A DNA stretch of 64,000 nucleotides from Polyporus tsugae (GCA_024305745.1 JAHRBS010000004.1:2542001-2606000), one strand, 5' to 3'; counted from the first letter of the stretch, positions 22,413-34,443 are shown. A program made the numbers and translations. The notes: generated by a model from the letters alone, not told the origin.

Positions 22413-23937
22413 TCATATCTCCGTATACTCGGGCGGCACATCGATCGGCTCTGGTTTATGCGCCGCAGAGCCAGAACCCGAGCCAGAACCTGAGCCAGAG
22501 CCAGACGGCAGGACCGGGTTGCCGTCGTCGTCGAACCGCACGCCCGAGTCCGAGTGGAACTGCACGGGCGGGTCGACGAAGCCGCCCTTCTTCTTCTCGC
22601 CCTCCGCCTCGGCGGCCTTGAGCTGTGCGGCCGTGAGCGCTGCACCGCCCACCCCGACGTCCCCCAAGTCGTTCACGACGGAGAGCGCGCGCGGTCCGCC
22701 GCCGCCGGACGCAGAGCTGCCTGATACGCTGCCCGACGCTGGGGGGTAGGTGTGGGGCAATGTGGGGAGCGCCGCTGCGGCGCCGACGCCGGCGCCCAGG
22801 GCGGATACGGAGTAGATGGACGCGCGCGGTGTGATCATAGTAGATGCGCGCGACGTGACGATGGGCGGCGACTGGGGCGGGCCGTCGGTGTATGCATACG
22901 ATGTGGGCCGCGTTGGGATGGCGGAGGGGTCGTACTGCGGGTACTGCGTCGAGAAGCGGCCCTCGTTGTACTGTGCCGAGAAGCTGCCCTCGTTGTATTG
23001 TGTCGAGAAGCGGCCCTCGTTGACGGCGGACGGCACGGGCGGCGCGTTCGGAGCCAGATGGTGCTTCTCTGCGATCATCGCAAACGCAAAAAAAACAGAA
23101 CGGGTCAGCTCGGGTGCCCAGCGCGGGCGGTAACGATGCAGCACTTGGGGGCAACGTACCGGAATCGACGAGGTCGCGCGAGAAGCCCTCGTAGGCGTAG
23201 TCCCTCGTATTTCGCCGCCGGGTGTACAGGAAGTAGAACGCGAGCGCGGCGCCGACGAGCAGGGCCACACCGCCCACAACGCCGCCGACGATTGCCCCAA
23301 CGGGAGGCGATGATTTCGAATCGGACGATAGGTTGTTGCTACTCGTAGTGCTGTTTCCCCGGTCTAGTGCTGAGGTCGGGGCACTCGTACCTGTTGCGAA
23401 GACGGTGGTGACCCAGACAGCGGTGCTAGGTGTAGTTCCCTGGGGCTGGCCGACAGCTACTGCGTCCAGCAAGAATGGGATGCCGTCGTCGATGCTGAGG
23501 ACAGTGATCTTGAGCGAGTGCTTGCCGGAGGTGAGGGGCCCAGAGTTGAAGAAGTTGACATTGGTAGCGTTGGCAGCGTCTGCCTGGAAGAGGAACGCAG
23601 AATTCTGCGAGCCGTCTAGGACGTAGGATGTTATTGGCCCCGAGTCCTTGGGCGCATTTGGGGGTGCTATTGTAGCACCAATGACGACGATGTTGGACGC
23701 TGTCGAGGGCGAGACGAGCAAGTCAGGGAGCTATAAGAGATGGCGGCGAAGGAGCCCCGACTAACCGATGAAATCTATTGTGACCGTGGAGCCTACAGTT
23801 GCCGTCAACGTGAGGGTGTCGTTATAGACTCCATGGGCAAGGAAGCTGTCCGAGTCAAAGTGCGTGGAACGAGCCCAGTTGTTCGAGTAGGTAAAAACAG
23901 AACTTGTGTCGTCAAAGTAGAGATATGGGGAAGACAT
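22413..23937 (-). CDS. single-pass membrane protein with Ser/Thr-rich ectodomain and repetitive cytoplasmic tail
   Basis: Unknown function; the layout resembles fungal cell-surface sensors. The ATG at 23937 begins MSSPYLYFDDTSSVFTYSNN. The ectodomain contains a beta-rich module (VGSTVTIDFI, then after an intron SNIVVIGATIAPPNAPKDSG, LDGSQNSAFLFQADAANATN, GKHSLKITVLSIDDG). Next are a Ser/Thr/Asn stretch (GNSTTSSNNLSSDSKSS) and a Gly-rich helix VGAIVGGVVGGVALLVGAAL followed by AFYFLYTRRRNTR, which marks the cytosolic side. The tail has three 9-residue repeats (NEGRFSTQY-like, 22941-23021), a Gly-rich part and a GSGSGSGSGSGS run near 22470-22505, ending PPEYTEI. There is no obvious signal peptide. 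A similar architecture recurs in Agaricomycetes, but I cannot name the family. At least two introns. Confidence 0.7.
22941..23021 (-). repeat. three tandem 27-base coding repeats
   Basis: Three near-identical 27-base units in phase with the reading frame encode NEGRFSTQY, NEGSFSAQY and NEGRFSTQY in the cytoplasmic tail of the membrane protein. The units differ at a few bases, so the array is likely to vary in copy number between strains. Confidence 0.8.
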
Positions 23938-24435
23938 GGTTGCTAGACCGAGACGAAGTCAAAAGAAAAGCAAAGAGGTCGGGGCCGGCGGGAAGGATAT
24001 GAAGGTGCTCGTCAGCGGCGGGGAGGGAACATGGAGGCTGTATGGGAGAAACATGCAGCATCCCTGAGCCTCTCGCCCGACGCCCGTTGTGGCAATGCGG
24101 CCAGCCCGAGATCACCATGGCAGCTGGCAGTGTTGGCTTATATAATATATCCCTCGGCCCTCATTCATCGGCGTCGAGAGGTATGTCCTCGCGGGCTGCA
24201 TGATAAATATCAGTCTACAGTCCTACTTGCAGCTTTCTTTGCGCGACGCCTTGGGAAATGGGATACTGAACTAAGGCTAGGCACCCCCGGGCCTTGGATG
24301 GCGACGATGACAGGCGCAGTTGCCAGTGGCTTCCCCGTTTAATTAACTTTCAATGCTCAATCTTCTCGAACTCAATCCAAAAATACTGTGGAGACTAAAT
24401 CTACAGTGGCGCATGTCCTAACAGCAGTGCCTCTA
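23938..24435. other. promoter of the membrane-protein gene and 3' end of the lipase gene
   Basis: About 500 bases between two minus-strand genes. It holds an AT element at 24139-24150 on the promoter side; otherwise nothing seen. Confidence 0.35.
24139..24150 (-). promoter_or_regulatory. possible TATA element of the membrane-protein gene
   Basis: Reads ATATATTATATA on the minus strand, about 200 bases upstream of the ATG at 23937, in otherwise GC-rich DNA. The distance implies a 5' UTR of about 170 bases. Inferred from sequence only. Confidence 0.3.
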
Positions 24436-26139
24436 TCATGAGTCCAAAAGCGTTACAGTCGGCGTGGCTGTGCCGGCCCAAAGATCCAGGCGACGACGTC
24501 CATCTTCAATAGCACGCAGCCAATGTCCCAAGTCCGTCCAGAACGCCTTCTGGCTCTGCGTCGCCAGCCATATCGGGACTATCGAAAAGTGGTGCGTGTT
24601 CTCCAGATGATGTACGTGCCATATCCCGGCCTCTGGCGATTCGTCATATCGCGACTTGTCCGACGTGCCGTCCAAGTCCAAGATGCTCTCGGCATGGCTG
24701 AAGTGCATACATCGTGTATACCTGACAGAACATTCATTCGTCGTCCTACAGTGTGGTTTAACAGGGACGAGAACACTCACTTGCAATCGTACGGATGCCA
24801 TTGAGAGAACAGCGGCACGACGCCATCGTTCGCATGCAGCGCGTCTGACAAGTATGCGCCTCCTTCGTCCATGTTTACGAGCCCATCTTCAAGCCTGGCT
24901 TCTCCATCGTGACTGCTTTCGAGCTCGGTGGAGAAGATGGTTTCCAGGAAGGCGGGAACGGGACGGAGAGTGGAGAATCGGAACGAGGAGATCGCACGCG
25001 ATGTGGCGTACAGCGGCCAGCCCGACACTCGCTGGAGCAAGGTAGGCGTCCTGGGAGTCGTAGGAGTAGGCGAATGCGTATGATTCTGCGAAAGCAGGTG
25101 AGCGAACCTTCGAAGCTACCGGGAAGAGGTGTCATCATACCAGCGTAGCGCAGTAACTGCGATAGTAGGTGTTTGGGTGGATCACGCCCTCCTGCGCGGC
25201 CTCACGCTCGTCCGCAGCATTGAAGGTCGTGTCGTACGGCGTCGCATCACGGCTCTCTGCCCAGTCGCTCCTCCACAGCTGTTTCAGGAAGGACGTGAGC
25301 GAAGAGTCGTAGAACGACAAGCCCCGCGCCTCGATGTGCAAATCAAAGAAGCGCGGCAGGACGGGCGACAGATACGACGCGACGTGGATGCCCTTCGCGA
25401 GGAAGTTCCCTATGGAGAACGGACGGACATTGGGGGCATCTCGGGTATCTTCTCCGAGGGTATACACAAGCTGTGTCCCTCTGAATGGAGCAGAGACTGC
25501 TGGCGCACCTCAGCGGTGCGGCTCCAGTGGAGGGCTGTGCACATACCCGTGTTTACGGAGAGGATCATGTCGGGAAGGTACTTCTTTCCGAAGAACCCCG
25601 TTGCAATTAGCCATTGAAGCTTGATAATTGTCGGCCCGCCCTGGAGACATATAAACGACTAAGAGCGTAGAAGACCAATATAGCGGGACTCACCATCGAG
25701 TGCCCGAGGAAGTGTAGAGGATGCTCTGCCGACCACTCGGAGTACAGGCCCTCTGCGTACGTACGCCCGTAGCGGGCGTGACCATTTCCATGCGAATGCT
25801 TCGCGCCATAGTCCACTATTCATAATCAGGGTCGGGACATGATGGAGGCTCGTGTGACCTGACCCTCACCTGTTCCGCCAACCAACGAATAGAATAGCTC
25901 GCACGCTCTGTCGTGCAGAGAGCTTACAGGTCCTACGCTGGTATCGTTTCATTCGAGGTGTATTCCGTACATAACTTATGGGGCAACGTGGCATACCTGG
26001 CAAATATCGTCCGCCTATCCCGCTCCCCGTTAGTTTGGCAGGCATAGTTTGAATGCTGCTCGAAGTTTCCCCAGATGAGCGTGCCGGCACTGCCCAAAAA
26101 GCCTTCGACAATCACGAGAGGGACTGGGTCAACGGGCAT
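24436..26139 (-). CDS. alpha/beta-hydrolase lipase resembling bacterial family I.5 lipases
   Basis: Probable triacylglycerol or carboxyl-ester lipase. The ATG at 26139 gives MPVDPVPLVIVEGFLGSAG with no signal peptide. Splicing yields SVGPVSSLHDRACELFYSLV, GGT-VDYGAKHSHGNGHARYG and RTYAEGLY. These are laid out as in the Staphylococcus/Geobacillus I.5 lipases, including the Asp and the two His that bind Zn there. The nucleophile elbow is FLGHSM-GG, split by an intron after GHSM. Later parts are LSVNTVSAPFRGTQLVYTLG, the acid region ANDGVVPLFSQWHPYDC and the His region HHLENTHHFSIVP. Note the bacterial enzymes have AHSQGG. Spliced length about 420 residues over at least six exons; the last intron is about 24732-24782. 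Fold and catalytic triad are well supported; substrate and location are inferred. A GPI anchor or secretion signal is absent. Confidence 0.82.
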
Positions 26140-26674
26140 TGAGAGTGCAGAGAGAGAAAGGGAAAGGGGGTCAAACAATAAATATGCATGTCGCAAGTGG
26201 AGAACTCGATGGCGGGCTGTTGGTGGTTGCTGTGATTCCTGTGAAAAGCCGCGAGTTATGGGCGGCCGGGCCTGCGGGCCGACAGCAAACAGCGCCAATC
26301 GGGAAACAGTGACGGCTTCGATCGCGATCGGTTGCCGACGCTCTGTCATGCCATCGCTCCACAACATACAAACAACTACACATCCCGATCGATTGCCGCA
26401 TACATGGTCTACATACTGTACATGAAAACCCAGGGATAAATATTCTTGACTGGACGTCAATCCAGCGATAGAGAACTCGCATTCACAACACCTCAAACCT
26501 GCTACCACGACAAAGTCCGAGTAGTACATCGTCTGCAAAGGAACACAACAACCGCCCTAGGAACGAGTGGATACAAGTCCATGATATGCCCGGCATATGG
26601 TCTAAACGATAGAGGCGCAATACTGGAGCGACTGAATGTCCATGGTCAACCCGACCCGGAAATATCAGTCCCGT
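26140..26674. other. lipase promoter and 3' end of the multi-RRM gene
   Basis: About 535 bases between two minus-strand genes. No motif beyond an AT-rich patch near 26175; the frames across it look non-coding. Confidence 0.35.
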
Positions 26675-29600
26675 TCAACAACCAGAAGCCTGGTGACGTC
26701 GATAGTGGTGCACATTGTGGCCATAGCTTCGTGAAACTGGTCTAGAATAGTCAACCACCGCCATGTTGTTCTGAGGACCATTGTCCGAAGTCCCCTGTGC
26801 ATGGTAGTGATCTCGGCGGGGCAACCGCCTCGGGGGAGGACCGCCGCGTTGCGCGACATGAGGTCGACACAAGGGCGGGGCGCGAGGAGCACTCACAGGC
26901 GCCAGGGAAGCAGGTAAAAGAGGTGTCGAAACGGAAGGATGGTTGGACGCAGGGAACGTCGCAACGCCGTAAGGAACAGATCCTGGAGCCCAGAACCGTT
27001 GCTCCGGAGGATGCAATGAGGGAGGAGGGGCGACACCAACGGCTGGCATGTTGACGGGATATCCACCAGGACACAAGGGCAGAGCGTGGGGTTGAAGCCA
27101 TGTCGTAGCGCCTGCGGATGCGAAAGGTGGACCAGGTTGTGGAGGGGTTCCCGATTGCGAAGGTGCCAACTGGCGTCCGTGAGCATTTGCCATGTACTGG
27201 TCCAATGCCTCTCGTTGATAGACTGGTATCAGGGTGCCGTGCTCATTTTGAATGAAGCCCGTCGCTCGAAGTGGTGGCTGCATCATTGGCTGATGTGTAT
27301 TGACATGGCCAGGAGGACGAGTATTGCAACCTGTCATATCCTGTCGCATCACTATGGTGAGTCGCATGTCTGAAGTACGTATGTGAATTCACGTACCTTA
27401 TACGTTCTATCCGCAGCAGGCGAAGTCCATGCCGCTCCTGACAAGCTCGCCGTGGGACTCAGGCTTGCTTCCCCCCCAAAGAAGGTTGAAGCCAGAGGGT
27501 GGATTGAAGGATATGGATACCCCGCGTATCCGTAACCCGGGACCACAGGGACGGCGTAGGGATATGGAGGTGCGTATGGCTGGGCCCAGGGTTGAGGCGT
27601 GAAGTATCCCATGTTCATCGGGTATGGAGCGACCGGAAGGGAGGACACTGACGTGGACACGGAAGCATTAGAGGGTGGAGGAGTCGAGGATGCAGTGGTA
27701 CTTGAGGGCTCCTGAGAGATCTCATATCGCAAAGAGGGAACCTTCGTCGTGCTAGAGGACACAGAGGATGTGCTGGATTTGGCGGCGTCCTGAAGACTTC
27801 GGGAGAGCATAGTACCATCTATCAGATCCAGGGGAAGGCTAGAATCACGCCCGCTATGTGGTGAGGTGGTTCCTTGCGAAGACGTCGTGGATCGATCCCG
27901 AGGCATTATTGGAGAGCTCGTCGCCTGAACTCCGCCAGCAACGAAGTCCTGTACGGACCCAAAGGTCGAAGCGGCTCGTTCGATGTGCGGAGGACCGAAA
28001 AATGCTCGTCCGCGTCCGCGTCCCGGTCGCCATACCCCACGAGATGCTGCACTGCGATCGCGCAGTTGCACTCGAATGGGATATCCGTCGTGTACATGAT
28101 TGTGCTGGAAAACGAAAGGCGTGTTGGTCAAACAAGTCGGTAAACTAAACAGGAATCTGTCTACCTCTTCCTGTACGGCACGAATTCCAGATTCGGCGCT
28201 TGCAAACCTCACGAAGGCGAAGGCCGTCCTCTTGTTGACTGTGTACTTGATTAGAATCTGTCTCACAGAAGAGAGTAAAGCAAACACGCACGAGGTCGTA
28301 CAATATGGACATTCTCAATGGCCCCAAAGCGGTCAAAAATGCGACGCAGCTTGTTTTCGTCCCAAGTTTCACGGCCTGGCATATCGAGGCCACCGACGAA
28401 CACAGTTGAGGGATCGATCTCTCTGCGCCAATCCCGAGCGATAACCGGGGTAGGGTTGGCGGTGTTTTGGTCTGACTTGGGGGCCACATGAAGTCTGGGT
28501 TGTGTCGGGGAGTTGTTGATACCAATATCCCGTTCACAAAGCAGTACATTGGCATCCGCCTGAGAATAGTCTGCGTCCAACCCGGATGTAACCGAGAGAT
28601 CGGCCGAAGATGGCCTGCAATGGCTGTGAATTGCAGATGACGCAGTGTTAGCCCGCGAGACGGACGCAGGTTTACCAATGGTAGTTTGTCCTGAGGTGGA
28701 CGTGGCTAGAGACAAAGACGACAACGATGTCGCGTTGCCTTCGTAGAACTCGGCAACTTGATCCGCCCATCGAGCGCTGGGCGGGCCCACCCTGCCGAAG
28801 CGCATACTAGGAGAGGGAGAGTTGTTTACTGTCCATGTCGATGAATGTATGCCTTCGCCCTTGGGGCTGGGGGTGGGCGAGACGAAGGCGCGCGATCCTA
28901 GAGCAGACGGCGTGTGCAAGATGAGTGGGCCGCCGGGCGATAGGTGGGTAGGAGCGTGGCCTCCATTGATAAAACGTCCATCGAAATGTCTTCCTCTGCT
29001 GGGGGACATCCACGACCCGGGAGGTGTAAGGATGCTGGCTCTCAGAAGTCCGCGGCTTGATGCGCCGACAGGCGCAGGGTGGTGAGCCCAGCTGACCGTC
29101 AAATGCGGTACACGACGGAGAGTCTGATGCTCGTCTAAGCATTGCGAGGTCACGACAACAATATAAAACTCACAAGGAGCGCGGCGACGCTGTCTTCTCT
29201 GTCTTTCCATTTAACCTCCCAGATCCCCATCGCCATTTCCGCAGAGCGGGGAGCATCATGGGGGAAAGGGTACAGTGATGGTATACTGGCAGCTGCATCC
29301 TCCGCAGACGTCCCTGATTGATATCAGTGACCGGTCCTTTTATTAGAAAAATGCAAACTGTACAACCTTCTGTCTCTACCGAATGCTTCTCGAAACTTTC
29401 CAGTAGACCAAAAGCGCTGGCCACTTTCTGCAACGTCTGCGGTCGAGATTCATCAGGCGTGCTCCTCTTCAGCAGCCTATCTACGCTCACCTCTGCATCG
29501 TACTTGAGGGGTTGAATGAGTAATCCGTCCCCACCGAAGGGGTCGTGTCGTGGACTTTCAAGCGTCCCATCAGGAGTTGCGGCGGTGAAGTTGATAGCAT

Positions 29601-30475
29601 CCGCGTCGTAGAGAAGTCCCAGGTATCTGGTAAACGCGCATATAGTAGATTTTTCAGTACATTTACATAAAATACTCACTTCCCACTCTTTGGACGGAAG
29701 ATTCGCATGGCGCTGGCTAGTCGTGAGTTCGTGGACTGTCCGTCGGCGATGGTGGCGAAACTACTCGAGCTCAATGGCGTAGACCACGCAGGTGTTCTGT
29801 GTCGACCGTGTTTGTTAGAGACCCCATGCAAACAAGGTTGAATGACACATACCGATAAGAGATGAGGAGTGTGCGAAAGGCCTTAGCAGGCTCAAAGCGT
29901 AGGAATCGACCTAGGAAGGGTCTAGGTGGATCCGTTTGGAGCGACTGCAAGAGACCGCCTGCAGCAGAGGGGCTCTGGGTAGAAGGTCATTGGTGAGAAC
30001 AAACGATACCAGACACCGAGATAAACCCCTACCTCGCATTGTACAAATGCGCAAACACCGCCGCGACTGTCGCGCACAACCTTTATTGCCTTGATCTCGG
30101 AGTACGCGGAGAGGTGATCGGATAATCGTCGAGTCAATTCGCCATGCTCTACGGACGCAGGAAGACTGTCCAAAACAAGCCACACGGTAAGTCGCACGGT
30201 TCGCCCAGTGATACATGGACTTGCCTTCCAACAAAGATGCTAGCATCGTGAGGTGTGGATTCTTGTCCTATGCCGCGTTCGGTGGTGGCTGTCGAGCCGT
30301 TTTCTACGTCAATAGGGCCTAGCGGATGGTCTTGGGTTAATGTGGATGTTATAGGAGTGTGGGGAGGTTCAGCGGTTGCAGAGCGTTGTGCCGGAGGAGA
30401 CGAAGGGGGAGAAATGCCGAGGGTATCATAGCGTGTGCCCCAGGTGCGATCCCGTGGAATGTGTTTGGGTGACAT
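26675..30475 (-). CDS. multi-RRM RNA-binding protein
   Basis: Long cytoplasmic or nuclear RNA-binding protein. The ATG at 30475 gives MSPKHIPRDRTWGTRYDTLG. RRM1 is built from HDASIFVG-SLPASVEHGELT, AYSEIKAIKVV and RGGVCAFVQCE. A middle domain (YLGLLYDADAINFTAATPDG ... MAMGIWEVKWKDREDSVAAL) is probably a degenerate RRM. The last RRM has RNP2 TVFVGGLDMPG, then FDRFGAIENVHIV and RNP1 RTAFAFVRFAS, followed by YPIRVQLRDRS. The C-terminal third is rich in Pro, Tyr, Ser and Gly (YAPPYPYAVPVVPGYGYAGY) and contains the block GFIQNEHGTLIPVYQREALD. At least nine introns; the one splitting RRM1 (30166-30224) begins with GC. The architecture recalls S. pombe Nrd1/Msa-type differentiation regulators, but that name is only a suggestion. 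The exon borders in the last 250 bases are unsure. Confidence 0.72.
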
Positions 30476-31809
30476 GGGGAAGGAGGAATGTGGATAGGGA
30501 TAGCAGGGAGGTGTTGCAAGTGTTGTGGTTGGGTGGGAGAGAGCTTGTGGATGGGACGACGAACGTTATAGCGGGGGCGGGAGAAGCAGCATGGGGCGCA
30601 AATCCATACAAACTCCGGCCGGGGCCGTGGAGGAGTCGTCCCCCACCACCTCGTCACCGTGACAGGCCCAAGGGACCGTCCTCGTCTGCCCGTTGGTCTG
30701 CCGTCTCTCCTGCCAGATCTCCGCTCCTGTGGGACAGCGCCACATCTCGTATGCCCCCGTGCGCCATCCCGCCGGTCGGACTGCGTCTTTGATCGGCTAG
30801 CGGTCGAAAATGCTGGCAAAGACGGCAAACGGCACTGGTGATGACCGAAATATTCATTCCACGGTCTGCAGCAGCCAGTCACCGCGCACAGCGCCGAACT
30901 CTGGAGAAGGGCTCGGAACAAGCCTCGGCGCCTGCTCGACCTAGGAAGATCCCCCTCAATCGCAAAACGAACCTTAAACAAGCTTCCATGCACGGATTGA
31001 CAGAAGAAGATCGATCCAAACCCACCGCTGCTTGTCCGTCTCTGCATGGCTCCATGCGGGCCCGATGGGAGACAAGCACAGTCTAGTCCACCCGTTGGAT
31101 GGACCCCCGGAAAGCCAGGCGGCGAGAACATCTGTGAGAGGAATGCATAAGTTAAATTGGATCGCTTATCAACGTAACCCTCTCGAAGGGAAACGAGGGA
31201 CTCACCGAACACGGGCTCAACGTGCGTCATATGTTAGTAGCTGTCAAAAATTGGAAGCCATGTATCAGAATACGTATCGACACAGGAAGCGAACCATGCG
31301 CGCCGAAATCGGCGGATAGCTTTTTCGTTGAGGCCCAGAGAAGACTATGAGAGGCGCATCCTCAATATGCTTTGAACACAGACGAACTCTGGTTAAGTCC
31401 AGGCACACTCTCCAGCTTTTTTGTTCGCACTGGCACCTGTGTGTCGGATGGGGAGAGACCGACTCTGCTTTTGTTTCACCCATTCCGACAGGACATTGGC
31501 CCGTTGCCGAGGACAAGAGCAATCGCGGATTGGATGAGAAGTCGGAGCAGACTGAACCTAAACACATACAGAAGCATCCAACGGACCAAGCAAGCCATGC
31601 CGGCGGCATTTATTTTCTGGTTCCCATTACCAAAACGGGGAGCGCTGGGTCGGTCGCGAAAACGCACGTGACTCAAACTTGTTTACAAGCGCTTACCATC
31701 CTTGTCTTCCTCCCTCGTCCACGGTCTTAGTGCTGTCCACGCTCCAGACCATCGACTTATCGTCGTCCCACGTCTGTGCTGAGGCCGGCTTCAAAATTCC
31801 AACCAGGAC
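30476..31809. other. divergent promoter region between the multi-RRM gene and RPB6
   Basis: About 1.3 kb between start codons that point apart. Open frames of up to 293 codons cross it on the minus strand but lack motifs and overlap others, so I regard them as chance. It probably contains a long leader for the RNA-binding protein gene. Nothing else seen. Confidence 0.4.
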
Positions 31810-32482
31810 ATGTCTGACGACGGATACGGCGGCGGGGGCGGGGGTGGGGATGACTATGATTACGACGGATCAGGGTAAGTGCCCCACATTTCGTCTATCT
31901 CACCATCTAGTAGCTAAGGAGGCATGTCATATAGTTTCAACGAGGAGGCCTTTGTGCGTATAGATGATGGTGTCCATACTGATGCACATCTTTAATGCTT
32001 CCGTGACTGGTTGCAGGACGAAAACTACGACCTGCTCGCCACAGAGCTGCCAGACGGCGAGACCACTGGCGAAGGCGAGCAGGCGAACGGCTACCCCGGC
32101 GCGAACGGCGTAGAAGATCAACCGAACGGTGAGCAGGCGCCAGCCGAGGCATCCCGGTCTGCCGCACAAGGAGAACGGCAACCCAATAAAGTGCGAATGA
32201 CGACGCCGTATCTGACGAAATACGAGCGTGCACGAGTGCTGGGGACAAGAGCATTGCAGATCAGGTGTGTGACTCTCCGCCCACAATTCCGCGTCAGAGT
32301 TCTTACAAGCACCCGTCGCTAGTATGAACGCACCTGTGCTGGTACCATTAGACGGCGAGACGGACGCGCTGCAGATCGCCATCAAGGAACTCTCACAACG
32401 CAAAATTCCCCTTATCATCCGACGATATTTGCCCGATGGTAGCTTCGAGGATTGGAGTGTGTCTGAGCTCATCAGCGACTGA
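31810..32482 (+). CDS. RPB6: RNA polymerase subunit RPB6/RPABC2, shared by Pol I, II and III
   Basis: Small subunit common to all three nuclear RNA polymerases, sitting near the clamp. The ATG at 31810 gives [20 protein letters not shown], the usual acidic, disordered N-terminus. Two tiny exons and introns follow (GFNEEAF and then [14 protein letters not shown]). The conserved core reads [20 protein letters not shown], then after an intron [39 protein letters not shown] and [12 protein letters not shown] before the stop at 32480-32482. The length (about 150 residues) and the C-terminal block match the family closely. It converges with the sirtuin gene, whose stop lies about 260 bases away. 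Confidence 0.96.
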
Positions 32483-32744
32483 GCAGACAGACGGGGGCTT
32501 CGTCCCTCAGTGCTTAGCCGCATAGGTGAGTTGCCGTCTGTTGCAGTACTTGTATTTTTGGCTGCTTTCTTATGCCGTCATCTTATCGGACATGTTCTCG
32601 TATCTCATATTTGTCCGTCCGCCGTTCCGGTATGCAGAATTCGTGGAGAGAAAAGCGCTGCACATCGATAGGGGAGCCGTGATATACGCTATGTACGAAT
32701 AATACACATGGTTCATGATGAGTAGCAAAACGGATAATGTGCAT

Positions 32745-34443
32745 TCATGCGAATGCCTTCCTCGACGGAGGCCTCGACGCCAGAACCACCTCGACTCGCG
32801 AAGTGGGCACCCTGGGCTTGGAGGTCTTCTTCGCAGCTTTGGGCTTCGGAACATTTTCTCCAAGATCAAAGTCGTCCTCCGGTGCACTCTGAACCTTGGA
32901 GTTCGTGGCGTTGCCAAAGAGCAGCCCGCGTTCCTCGAAGTGCACGGGCTCGCGACCAGTCCTCCCTCCTTCACGCGACCTCTTCGACGGGCTCGACTCA
33001 ACGTCGTGATAGTGGCACCGGCTTTGCGGCCGCTTGGAGGGCGAGGCTGGCGCTTCTGGCAAAGGGAGGGTGATATCCCATATCTCGTCCTGAGGCGCAT
33101 TCTCGCGCTGACGGACCACCTTCCGCTTCGAGCCTGTTGTGCCTGCGTCAACCTCAATGCCCTCACAGAGTATCCCACGCAAATCGACGCACTTTTGCCC
33201 GCCTTGGTGCCCATGGTATTCGTGATCTCCTTCGCGACGTGGAAGGTACCGCCGGTGGTGGCGTCGCCAGTGGCGACAAGAGTCTTCTGCACCTCCCAGT
33301 CGGACGGCCGCGCCTTCTTCCAGTCCTCGATGACCTTCTCGACCCACCGGTCCGTCTCGCCGGCAACATGGTAGTCTATGACGCCATCCCACTCGCTCCC
33401 GGGGGCGGTCTTGTTGACGAAAATGACCTTCCCTGCGAAGCTCTTTGCGTTCTTCTTCAATGGCGAGCTAGCAGAGGTAGAAGGGGGTGGCGCGGACTCG
33501 TGCACGGTGCGCGCGAAGTCCTTCACGAGCCTTTTGAACCCGTGCACCTTGAGCGACGTGCCCATGATAATGAGCATGTCTGGCTTCCGCGCGATGTCCC
33601 CACTCTGGATGCTCCCAATGTCGTCGCCAAGGGGATGAGGCTCATCGTACAGGACGATGGCAGGACGGAGCTTGCCCACTTTCAGGGCACGAGCGGACCG
33701 GGCGACGCGTGCGGTGGCTGAGAAGCCGTGCGGTCAATTCACTGCGTGACATTGCACAGAAGCGCGTACTCACATCGCCCAGCACAATCTGGACAGTCTG
33801 GGGCCGTGCCAGCGAGGAACACCTCGAGGTGCTCGGGGGTGCAAGGGTAGTCGGCGGAGCAGAAGGTGCAACGTACACGGTGGATATCTCCATGCAGCTG
33901 GACATTGCGGACATCCTTCGTCTTGATCTTCGATTTTCCTTTGCCGTGTGTCTTGACCTCGTCGCTGGAAGTACCAACGAGTCCGGCCCTCTCCTCAAGG
34001 CCATCAATGTTCTGGGTGTATGAGCGGAGTAGCTTCCGTTTGGAGTCCAGGGCTTTGAGGAAGCGATGAGTGGGGGACGGCGTCGAGACGTCAATGGATT
34101 TCTTGAGTTGTGATATGAAGGTATAGAAGACTGCGGTAGATGTCGGGTCGCGGAAGAGCGATGCATCGAAAAGGTCGCGTCCCTTGAGCACCACGTCGGG
34201 ATACTGCTGTTTGACTAGGGCATACAGACCGTCCGATGACCGGAAATCCTTTTAAACGCGTCAGTATTTGAAGAGGCGTGCAGGAGACAGTGATCATACC
34301 GGGATGCCACATGAACACGAAATGCCAGCACCAGTGACCACCACGATCTTCTTGCATTTGGCTACCGCCAGAGAAAGACTGGCGAGCTGTCTGCGCGCAG
34401 GGGCATCTGAGGTAGACGCGTCTAGATCGAGAGTGAGAGCCAT
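32745..34443 (-). CDS. HST3: Sir2-family NAD-dependent histone deacetylase, HST3/HST4 type
   Basis: NAD+-dependent protein deacetylase; the HST3/4 class removes H3K56 acetylation in yeasts and protects genome stability. The ATG at 34443 gives MALTLDLDASTSD. Landmarks in order are KKIVVVTGAGISCSCGIP, DFRSSDGLYALV after the first intron, SYTQNIDGLEERAG, VQLHGD with the catalytic His, and the zinc-binding pairs CTFC and CPDC. LRPAIVLYDEPHPLGDDIGS and DMLIIMGTSLKVHGFKRLVK follow. A frame change near 33160 is resolved by an intron (A|GTGCGT ... GACGCAG|GC). It leads into a basic, Ser/Lys-rich tail ending SRKAFA at 32745. Choice between HST3 and HST4 cannot be made by eye. Confidence 0.9.

Noticed and set aside
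30349..31230. 293-codon minus-strand frame upstream of the multi-RRM gene
   Set aside because: Its end overlaps the first exon of that gene in another frame and it lacks any domain; probably leader and promoter sequence.
31347..31730. 127-codon plus-strand frame before RPB6
   Set aside because: No motif, no continuation by splicing, and it sits in the likely promoter region of RPB6.
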